Part shown: piece by piece, positions 43,066 through 50,858 of the stretch
Numbering within the stretch: position 1 is the stretch's first letter
Layout of the letters: the number at the start of each line of letters is the position of its first letter
Notes under the pieces: model-generated
The model's database searches: none
Told to the model about the DNA's origin: nothing
The model's input: only the letters and a program-made list of their open reading frames with translations
Assembly (NCBI GenBank): GCA_964036315.1
Contig: OZ038509.1
Coordinates: 27,123,022 to 27,187,021, forward strand
Origin: Acanthosepion esculentum
Taxonomy: Eukaryota > Mollusca > Cephalopoda > Sepiida > Sepiidae
Direction of reading: 5' to 3'
DNA length: 64,000 bases
Program-made: the position numbers and the translations under genes

Positions 43066-43554
43066 GCATGGACAAGTGGTAAGAATGTTTGCTTTCTAAC
43101 CATGAGACCCAGGTTCGATTCTCACAATGGTTGAGTTGCCAGGAAGGAGACTTCCTGATGTTATCGGACTGAATCGAGGTCGATCCCATCGTGTGGCACC
43201 TTTAGAAAGTGCCTGAAAACCATACAATGGGTTAATCCAAGCCTTGTGAGTGAAATTAGGTAGACGGAATTTTGGGGGCTGTTCACAGCTGTGCTAGCAT
43301 GAAGCCACAAGTCATCATGGTCGAAGGATTGAGTGTGCTAGTCTTGTTCAAATTGTTGATCACGCTAGATAACACGCTCTTTCCCAGAAACTGTAACTAA
43401 GGTCTGCTCAGCATAGTTGCAGTATAAACCACAGGTGGGCTCTGTGGGTGTTGAGCAAACACAAATGTGCCTGAGCAAGTGTCTGCAGTAGAGATTGGCT
43501 AGCTGCCCTAGTAGTTGGGTATCCTTGAATATGAGTGGCCAGCTGTTATTATTT

Positions 43555-43556
<2 letters not shown>
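43065..43556 (+). mobile_element. tRNA-derived SINE, octopus type
   Basis: The head GCATGGACAAGTGGTAAGAA (A-box) and CCCAGGTTCGATTCTCAC (near-perfect B-box) is tRNA-like. The body has CGTGTGGCACCTTTAGAAAG and CCAAGCCTTGTGAGTG followed by TAGACGGAA, motifs I associate with octopus OR-type SINEs. (TA)n borders both ends. Confidence 0.75.

Positions 43557-43588
<32 letters not shown>
43557..43588. repeat. (TA)n microsatellite
   Basis: About 16 TA dinucleotides. Confidence 0.97.
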
Positions 43589-43591
<3 letters not shown>

Positions 43592-43794
43592 GAAATATAG
43601 TCTTAAAGTGTGCTATATTTATGGGATAAAGTGCTCAATATCAGAGATAGAGCGTGTGTAAATATAAAAGTGTACATGGAAGTCAGCACTTAGAGGCGAC
43701 AGTCTGTTTCATGCTAGTGCAATCGTCAGGCCTGACGATTGCACTAGCATGACACAGACTGTTGCCTCTAAGTGCTGACTTCCATGTCCACTTT

Positions 43795-43799
<5 letters not shown>
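43589..43799 (+). repeat. Palindromic element, family P2, copy 2
   Basis: The flank 43589-43661 (AGTGCTCAATATCAGAGATA) is followed by an almost perfect palindrome at 43662-43799 whose centre is AATCGTCAGGCCTGACGATT. It is the reverse-orientation homologue of 6797-7000. (TA)n lies on both sides. Confidence 0.92.

Positions 43800-43843
<44 letters not shown>
43799..43843. repeat. (TA)n microsatellite
   Basis: About 22 TA dinucleotides. Confidence 0.97.
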
Positions 43844-43845
<2 letters not shown>

Positions 43846-44275
43846 AAAAACAAAGACAATTGGTGGAACCAGTGGACAACATGCCAAAACCTTAAACTCT
43901 GATCCATGTACAGTCACAAATAAAACCAACAATACTGAAAAAGAAATAGAAAAAAGGCCTAAAAGCAAACTTACCTACTCAGTAAAGTAAATTGCTCAAA
44001 GGCCAGATTGTCAAGACCAAGCAAAAAATTCTTATCACGCAATCTTCAGATGATTTGAATGGAAATGGAAGAAGGAAGGAGTGGGCTTTATATAAACCGT
44101 GAATTGCCCTAAAGCATCATGGGAAAAAAATAATATTAAAAAACCTGTGGATAACCACACTTACACGGGGGTGGGTGAAGAAAATAAACAAAAAAAATCC
44201 TGTGGATGGCCTAAACTACTAATTGTTGTCTGGTTCATTTGAGAAAAAAAATATTTGATAAATTTTTGGCTTATA
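43844..44275. other. Unassigned repeat-like sequence
   Basis: Moderately GC-rich, with CCTGTGGATAACC and CCTGTGGATGGCC about 55 bp apart. No coding frame recognised. Confidence 0.35.
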
Positions 44276-44319
<44 letters not shown>

Positions 44320-44735
44320 TTTTGTTTATATGTAATTTTTACAGATACAATTTATTTAAGTAACTACTCTGTTTTTAATTAAATAGCATTAATTATATTT
44401 ACTGGCCTGAATGATTGAGAAATTCAGCAAAGATATGTGTTCTCTGACAGGGATTGAACCTGTATTCCTAAACAGAAATTGTCATTTGATCAGACAAAGA
44501 TTGTGTGTTTATAAACAAAGATTTGGACTTTGTTTACCAGCCGCTTCTCTGTAGCTAAATGGTATAGCACGTCAGATCAAATGACAGTTTCCGTATAGGA
44601 ATACAAGAAATTTCTCAAACATTTAGGTTGGTTAATGTAATTAATACGGTTTAATTAAAAACAGAGCATTTACTTAAATAAATTGTATCTATAAATATAA
44701 CTTATAAACAGAAAATATATTAAATAATTATTGGA
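44276..44735. repeat. tRNA-like foldback element, copy 1
   Basis: After a (TA)n (44276-44314), the arms 44330-44425 and 44605-44715 are inverted (ACAGATACAATTTATTTAAG against its complement). Near the centre, the plus strand has CTTCTCTGTAGCTAAATGGT and ACGTCAGATCAAATGACAGT, a decayed form of the tRNA-Ser-like domain in copy 2. Confidence 0.7.
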
Positions 44736-44760
44736 CTTAATCCATTTCATTATATATATA

Positions 44761-45656
44761 CTAGGGTCATTCAATAAATAAGGTGAATTTTTCAGTGTAA
44801 GGACTTCTAATACAGATAGAAGCTTACTTTTTTTAATTTTTCAACGTAGTCTCCCAGCACTGTCACACACTTTTCCCATATGTGCACAAGCTTCCGTATT
44901 CCCTCAACGTAAAAATCTTTGGACTGATGTCTCAGCCAGTTGCTCACAACACTTTTGACTTCATTGTCACTTTTAAACTTCGTGCCTCTCGTGAATGCTT
45001 TCAAGGGACCAAACAGGTGAAAGTCTGAAGGGGCAAGGTCTGGGCTGTAAGGGGGATGAGGGAGCAGTTCCCAGCCCAGCTTGTTGATGGTCTGCACCGT
45101 TTGGGCTGCTGTGTGAGGCCTTGCGTTATCATGATGCAAGATGACTCCTTCTGACTGATGACCCCTGCGTTTGTCCCAACAGATAAGCTCAAATCCTTGC
45201 AATGTCATCCACTGTCACCCTTCTGTCAGACTGAATGAGGTCATTGACTGATTCGATCACCTCAGGAGACATCACTTCTGTAGGCCTCCCAGGCCTGTCT
45301 TCATCCTCAACACTGCTCCGTCCTTCTTTAAACAATTTAGCCCACTTGGAGACATTTTTTTGACTGAAACATGTGGCACCGTACACAGTTGACATTCTCC
45401 TATGAATTTCAACTGGTTTGTAACCTTCAGCAACCAAAAACTTGATAACTGACCACTGTTCAATCCTGAAGCATGCTTCTTGGTCGGCCATCTTTGTTAA
45501 TCGCCAAAACTCTCAAATTTTTTTTTTTAATCTGCAAAAGAAATTAAATCCATGTGAAAAAGAAGTAAAACAAAAAAAATAAAAAAAGAGTAAGCTTCTA
45601 TCAGTATTAGAAGTCCTTATACCGAAAAATTCACCTTATTTATTGAATGACGTTTC

Positions 45657-45657
<1 letters not shown>
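44761..45657 (-). mobile_element. Mariner transposon with intact TIRs and internally deleted transposase
   Basis: The ends are near-perfect 55-60 bp inverted repeats (ATTCAATAAATAAGGTGAAT, AAGGACTTCTAATAC, GATAGAAGCTTACT), bordered by TA on both sides. The minus strand holds an N-terminal frame at 45491-45189: MADQEACFRIEQWSVIKFLV, then VSKWAKLFKEGRSSVEDEDR (helix-turn-helix part). It is fused, with a frame change at about 45192, to a C-terminal frame: EGVILHHDNARPHTA (second Asp) and PYSPDLAPSDFHLF (third Asp, 34-residue spacing type). The segment with the first catalytic Asp is gone, so the product would be inactive while the ends stay mobilisable. It is the best preserved DNA transposon here. 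Confidence 0.9.

Positions 45658-45714
<57 letters not shown>
45658..45714. repeat. (TA)n microsatellite
   Basis: About 26 TA dinucleotides. Confidence 0.97.
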
Positions 45715-45723
<9 letters not shown>

Positions 45724-46186
45724 TTAAAGACATTTTTGATATGTTTAACGTTCTTTTTATAGATACAAGTATTTAAGCAAATGCTCGGTTTATAATAAAC
45801 AGTATTAAATAACATTTACCGGCCTGAATGTCCGAGAAATTTTCATAGAAAATTTTCATTCTCCGACAGGAATCGAACCTGTATCCTATACGCAACCGTC
45901 ATTTCGCGTGACGTGCCTTAACCTTTCGGCCACAGAGAAGCGTCTGGTTAGCAAGGTCGATTTTACTATCTTTAAACTTAAATCTTCCATGAAGATTCCT
46001 TCCAGGTTCGATTCCTGTCAGAGAATGAAAATTTTCCATGGAAATTTCTCAGACATTCAGGCTGGTAAATGTTATTTAATACTGTTTATTATAAACAGAG
46101 CATTTGCTTAAATACTTGTATCTATAAAAAGAACGTTAAACATATCAAAAATGTCTTTAATAAAAATTGTCGGACTATGTCCAATT

Positions 46187-46191
<5 letters not shown>
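45715..46191. repeat. tRNA-like foldback element, copy 2
   Basis: Outer arms 45720-45880 and 46000-46165 are inverted: AAAGACATTTTTGATATGTT, TAACGTTCTTTTTATAGATA and ATTTACCGGCCTGAATG pair with their complements. The arms even include both copies of a B-box stretch (GGTTCGATTCCTGT). The unpaired centre holds the tRNA-Ser-like body. A (TA)n flanks each end. Confidence 0.85.
45859..45939 (-). tRNA. tRNA-Ser(CGA)-like sequence, probably a pseudogene or SINE head
   Basis: 81 nt on the minus strand. Acceptor halves TTCTCTG / CGGAGAA pair over 7 bp (one G-T). The D-arm region GGCCGAAAGGTTAAGGC carries a good A-box. The anticodon stem CGTCA / TGACG is perfect with loop CGCGAAA (anticodon CGA). A long variable arm fits class II Ser. 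The T arm ACAGG-TTCGATT-CCTGT is perfect. Position 33 is G instead of the invariant T, and the locus sits inside a foldback repeat, so a functional tRNA is doubtful. Confidence 0.5.

Positions 46192-46237
<46 letters not shown>
46192..46237. repeat. (TA)n microsatellite
   Basis: About 22 TA dinucleotides. Confidence 0.97.
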
Positions 46238-46238
<1 letters not shown>

Positions 46239-46242
<4 letters not shown>

Positions 46243-46670
46243 AGGCCCAAAAGTTTTGGGTCACCCTCTTGATTTTGAAGAATCACCTAAAAATTTAAGT
46301 TTGGATGCTTTTTTCAATAGTAATTTACTACATCACTTCAGGCCCCAGGCCAGTGGATTTCTCTATTCCTGATGGGTCTTACCACATCTTCAATTGTAAG
46401 AAATTAACTCATCACAGTTTTTTTTCCTTAAATTTTAGTTCTTTTTATCAAATCTTCCTTGCTGACTAATGTTAATCTTAGAACAGTCAGATTTTAAATT
46501 GTTAGGTTCCCCGACAAACATCTAAAAAAAATGGATGCCATGCACCAACGAGTTAAATCGTTTCAGCATCCAAGCTTAGTAGGTTTTACTTAAACCAAAG
46601 AAGAAATGAAACTTACTAATTTTTAAATGCAGAGGGTGGCCCACACGCTTGGTCCTTAGTATCCCAGTTA
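46239..46670. mobile_element. Possible Tc1-type MITE
   Basis: The left end CTATAGGCCCAAAAGTTTTG with GGGTCACCCTC, and the right end inverted (ACTAAGGACCAAGC with GGGCCACCCTC), resemble Tc1-type termini. AAGTTTGGATGCT (46301) and AGCATCCAAGCTT (46563) are also inverted. No coding sequence. Confidence 0.5.
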
Positions 46671-46848
46671 CATGCAAGACATATCATGGCATAGCCACAC
46701 ATCTCTCCTTCTCAATTTAACATTTGAAAATCAGAACTGTGAAACTGGTAATGTTACTCTAAATAAATATTCTAAAAGTCTTCAGTCGCATTTTCAACTA
46801 TTTTCCTATATTTTTACCCATGTGTGATATATAAAAGAATATTATTTT

Positions 46849-46852
<4 letters not shown>

Positions 46853-46899
<47 letters not shown>

Positions 46900-46900
46900 A
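46853..46900. repeat. (TA)n microsatellite
   Basis: About 23 TA dinucleotides. A second tract at 46974-47013 lies on the other side of palindrome P7. Confidence 0.97.
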
Positions 46901-46917
46901 TTATGTGGTGCGGGTTC

Positions 46918-46972
46918 AATTTATATTACGCGAATCATTCATACGAAAAGCTTTTCATATGAATGGTTCGCG

Positions 46973-46978
<6 letters not shown>
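46918..46978. repeat. Palindrome P7 between two (TA)n tracts
   Basis: ATATTACGCGAATCATTCAT and ATGAATGGTTCGCGTAATAT are inverted around CGAAAAGCTTTTCAT. Confidence 0.92.
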
Positions 46979-47016
<38 letters not shown>

Positions 47017-47032
47017 TGTTAGGAGGATTTGA

Positions 47033-47560
47033 TAATTATAATTAAGAATTTCATTGAGTCTGAAAGAAACCTCAACAGAATGCAGAAAGCACTGGATGGC
47101 CGTTTCATCCTATATTTGGGACTCATCAGCAGTGCGCATCCACTACTGAGAATTGAAACCCTGACAGTTGAGTTATCAAGTAAACGTCATACCAACGGTT
47201 CCTACGGACCTCAGTGACGAAGAGGTAGCAAATCAGACTCAATATAGTGCCGCTCGCTCATATATTCCGTGGTGGAACTCAACTGAAGTTCTCTGTAACC
47301 ATAGGATTGTGCCCCCTGGAGGCCATGACTACTATCACCAAGCCGCTCAAACTGAAGCATTAGAAGCCAGATCAAGCAATGATATACATATGATAGAAAT
47401 TATAGGACGAAAACGGGTGTTTGCTTGATAACTCAACACTGTCAATGTTTCAATTCTCGGAAGTGGATGCGCACTGCTGATGAGTCCCAAATATAGGACG
47501 AAACAGCCGTCCAGTGCTTTCTGCATTCTGTTGAGGTTTCTTTCAGACTCAATGAATTAC

Positions 47561-47567
<7 letters not shown>
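47033..47567. mobile_element. Foldback element P8 with about 150-170 bp arms
   Basis: Left arm 47040-47190 (GAAACCTCAACAGAATGCAG, GGGACTCATCAGCAGTGCGC, GAGTTATCAAG) and right arm 47425-47560 (its complement) enclose about 235 bp with no coding match. (TA)n lies on both sides (46974-47013 and 47568-47612). Confidence 0.85.

Positions 47568-47612
<45 letters not shown>
47568..47612. repeat. (TA)n microsatellite
   Basis: About 22 TA dinucleotides. Confidence 0.97.
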
Positions 47613-47618
<6 letters not shown>

Positions 47619-47689
47619 GGGCTCAATAGAATAGTAGAGCTAAAATTCTTTATTATAAGGTATTACATTATATATATATATATATATTA

Positions 47690-48420
47690 TTTACATTATT
47701 CGGACAATTGTCCTCATCTTTGTCACCATATTTATTACAACGTTTTGCCCGTTGTATGCTCTGGCCTTCTGCAGTTGGTTGGAATGTTGAAATGAACCCT
47801 TTATTTCACTCACTGGAAAAATCAAGCATGGCTGACCACATATGGAGAGTGAAGGGAGATCACCACCCTCTGTGGGATCAGGTTGAGATCATACAAAAGG
47901 AACACCATTGGAAAATTCGTAAACTTAAGGAATCAGCACATATGTTAGGCCACAAAAATCTCCTGAGCCGACCAAGCATAGAAATAAATACAATATGGGA
48001 ACCAGTAATAAGGAGTGCCAGAAAAAGCGATAATAACAACAAAGTTGCAATATGAGCACTGGTAAAAATGGTTGCTGAAGACATTAGGTTTATAATACCC
48101 AGAAATTCATACCCAGATGTCCTCAAGGACACATGGCACAGTAGATAAAGGCGTTGGTTAGATCCAGGACAAGACCCAAAGAATGTGAGTTCAATACCCA
48201 GTTAAGATAACTGATAACTGACATCCATTAAAAAATGGCACATGGAACTAGAACAGTCTACCCCAGTGGGCGAAATAAAGGGTTCAATTTGACATTCCAA
48301 CCACCTGATGAAGGCCAGAGCATACAACGGCTGAAACGTTATAATAAATATGGCGACAAGATGAGGACAATAGTCCGAATAATGTAAATAATGTACATAA
48401 TACCTCATCTCAGAAATATA
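47690..48420 (+). mobile_element. TIR-bounded SINE composite, copy 2, with embedded retroelement tail
   Basis: The ends 47690-47810 and 48290-48410 are inverted (ATTCGGACAATTGTCCTCAT against ATGAGGACAATAGTCCGAAT). Inside, 47828-48020 reads HIWRVKGDHHPLWDQVEIIQ and KEHHWKIRKLKESAHMLGHK, then SRPSIEINTIWEPVI, the typical ending of GIY-YIG-bearing (Penelope-like) ORFs. A tRNA-like SINE head follows at 48125-48215 (GGCACAGTAGATAAAGGCG, GTGAGTTCAATACCCAG). Confidence 0.65.

Positions 48421-48424
<4 letters not shown>

Positions 48425-48467
<43 letters not shown>
48425..48467. repeat. (TA)n microsatellite
   Basis: About 21 TA dinucleotides. Others follow at 48739-48784, 49163-49216 and 49293-49338. 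Confidence 0.97.
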
Positions 48468-48468
<1 letters not shown>

Positions 48469-48499
48469 GTATACACACACACATATATATTCAAATAAT

Positions 48500-48732
48500 T
48501 TAGACATATCATGTTGATTAGTTTTTGTTTTGATCTTCAAGTTCGCAGATTAATTTCTTGTTGATAGCGAGAGAAAATTGATTAAGAAAAATACCAAAAT
48601 TTTCTTTAAAATAGTTTTTATTTTCCTGAGTACCTTCAATCTCATCTGAGACCATCTTCAGGGGGTTAAGTAACCTGTGAGTATGTATATGTGTTTCTGT
48701 AAATTCAATACATTTCAAAAAACATGTGAACT

Positions 48733-48786
<54 letters not shown>

Positions 48787-49159
48787 ACTTTAACAATATT
48801 ATCATTGACTTAACAATGTTTTCATTCTGCCTCTAAATCAAAATGCAACATTGTAGCATATATCATATTAAATATCATATTAAATCAGGTCACTTGAAAC
48901 CTTAAAGTTTACTGGGGATAAATCCTCAGGTCTTCTTCCTCTCCCCACCCTCCGCCACCATTACATGTTCATTAATTTGAATCTTTCCTTCTCTTTCTCC
49001 CTCTCCTTTAATACAATATCTGGATCTCTTGAATTTAACCTGGAGTAATTTTTTTACATTTATATTTGGTTTGCAGGTCTGAAAGATTTTGGCTATTTTT
49101 ATAGCTTTCATAAAATAAAGATTATTACCTATGGTATTTTAAGTGTTTGATATTCATTA

Positions 49160-49160
<1 letters not shown>
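48500..49160. other. Unassigned sequence between (TA)n tracts
   Basis: A minus-strand frame at 48518-48690 (LNPLKMVSDEIEGTQENKNY) is open but not recognised. The rest is AT-rich without features. Confidence 0.3.
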
Positions 49161-49218
<58 letters not shown>

Positions 49219-49288
49219 AGAAAGGTTTATGGTTTGTCCAATGAGAGAAATGTGTATATTTTAAAGAGAGAAAGGCTGCAAACTTTTT

Positions 49289-49339
<51 letters not shown>

Positions 49340-49343
<4 letters not shown>

Positions 49344-49690
49344 TTTCATTGAAAACAACAGACAAGGTGTTTTTATTTAGTTTTTTATACAATTTCTCAT
49401 GCGATCTAATAATTTTTTTCTTTTCAGATGATAAATTATATAAAAACAGACTGAATGTTATTTTTATCCAAGCGCTTTCGGCTATACATTTAGCCATTTT
49501 CAAGGATTATATTTTAACTGTTAAAATAAGAAATAGTTTGTTGTATGTATGTTTTATAAAATGTTTTCATTTTTTTTTTTCAAAACACAGTCAAGATATT
49601 ATGTCCATGTTCAAAGTTAATATTATTAAGTTAATATTATATTATTATAATAATATAATATTAACAAACCAACACTTAATAAGATTAATA
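49340..49690 (-). mobile_element. Penelope-like 3' flank, inverted copy
   Basis: Reverse homologue of 38620-38960 (AACAACAGACAAGGTGTTTT, AGATGATAAATTATATAAAA, ATTTAGCCATTTTCAAGG, AACATGGACATAATATCTTG). It includes the last codons of the GIY-YIG ORF on the minus strand. A (TA)n borders the 49338 side. Confidence 0.8.
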
Positions 49691-50057
49691 GCATAATATT
49701 CAGCCTTAAAGACTTATTGTGTAAATTTTATTTTTAATTAAACTGCAGTTGTCTTTGTTGCTAGAAAATACAATATATCAAATCATGTGATGTATTTGAT
49801 TCAAATGTTTGTGTGAAGATTTATTCAGTATGTAAATAAATTTTCTTTTAAGACGTCTTTTCTCTCACCCGGCTGTATTTCATCTAAATTTTTGCTGACA
49901 GCTCCTATTGTTAGAACTGTACACCGAATGATTCACTTAATTCAGTCATCCCTAGCATTTTGAAAGTAGGAACAGTTCTTCATTGATCAGTTAACAGCAA
50001 TTAGAATCTCCTTTGGGGTCCATTTCCTGTAACTATTGCTACTACTATATTTACAGA
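49691..50057. other. Intergenic, no gene seen
   Basis: AT-rich, then a GC-richer part at 49860-50040 that may be LINE sequence too decayed to read. Confidence 0.3.
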
Positions 50058-50686
50058 GGTGGAAAGAGAGATGAGTAGCAGTTCTTCATTTTCTACTCCA
50101 ATATTTGCAACCGTCTTTCTACCTATAAACATGAGATATTGCTGCCATATATGGTCTGGAGCCCCTTTTATTTGCCTCGGGGTTCTTGATAAGATCCAGA
50201 GATGGATATGCAATATAATTGGCCCTGATCTGGCATCTCGTCTGCAGTCGCTCTCTCACAGATGTGCCATCACCTCTCTCTGTCTTTTTTACAAATAGTT
50301 TCACGGTAATTGCTCCGATGAGCTGCTTTCGCTGGTTCCCAGACTTCATGAATTCAAGCGTCCTACGAGGCTGGCATCCCGCTCTCAACCTTTCACTGTT
50401 GAAACAGTTAAATGTAGCCGTCTCTTCTACTCGAATAGCTTCATATCTCGCAACTGTCGCCTGTGGAACTCCCTTCCTTATTCCTGTTTCCCTGACAACT
50501 ATAATCTCCAACTATTCAAATGTAATATCAATCGACATTTCCAGTTGCCTTGATCTATCCACTATCCTTCTCCACATCCTTTCCTCTATCACTCCTATCT
50601 GCTCTCACTCCAAATCTTCTGTAACCCCTTGCGTGCTAGTGGCTTCCTGCCTTGCTTGGGGTGAAATGCTTAAAAAAAAAAAGATT
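50058..50686 (+). pseudogene. Jockey-like LINE ORF2 C-terminus and 3' UTR
   Basis: 5'-truncated LINE copy. The frame from about 50110 reads NMRYCCHIWSGAPFICLGVL, DKIQRWICNIIGPDLASRLQ, LSHRCAITSLCLFYK, then past one stop FHGNCSDELLSLVPRLHEFK, RPTRLASRSQPFTVE, NCRLWNSLPYSCFPDNYNLQ and LFKCNINRH. This is the post-RT region of jockey-clade elements (YCCHIW, LWNSLP). The 3' UTR ends in CCCCTTGCGTGCTAGTGG and an A-tail. The segment LSHR...HEFK is homologous to the 97-bp unit of the satellite that starts 170 bp downstream. Confidence 0.85.
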
Positions 50687-50694
50687 TGACAATT

Positions 50695-50858
50695 TAATTA
50701 CTGGAATGGCTCAGTGAAAAGCAAATTTTACTTATCTGGTCATTATTGACAGTTGTTACCTTCAAAGTACTCTCCTTGTGAAGCTAAGCACTTCATGAGG
50801 TAATAGTGCCATTGCTGGAAACATTCTTGGAAGTTGTTAAATTCACCATGACCAAGTG
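50695..50858 (-). pseudogene. Mariner transposase C-terminus fragment
   Basis: On the minus strand one frame reads NFQECFQQWHYYLMKCLASQ and GEYFEGNN, the ending of SETMAR-type mariner transposases (FQQWQxRWxKCxASxGEYFEGD). It directly abuts the first satellite unit at 50859. Confidence 0.7.

Noticed and set aside
45859..45939. Functional tRNA-Ser gene
   Set aside because: Position 33 of the anticodon loop is G, and the sequence is part of a foldback repeat with a decayed sister copy; kept only as a tRNA-like feature.
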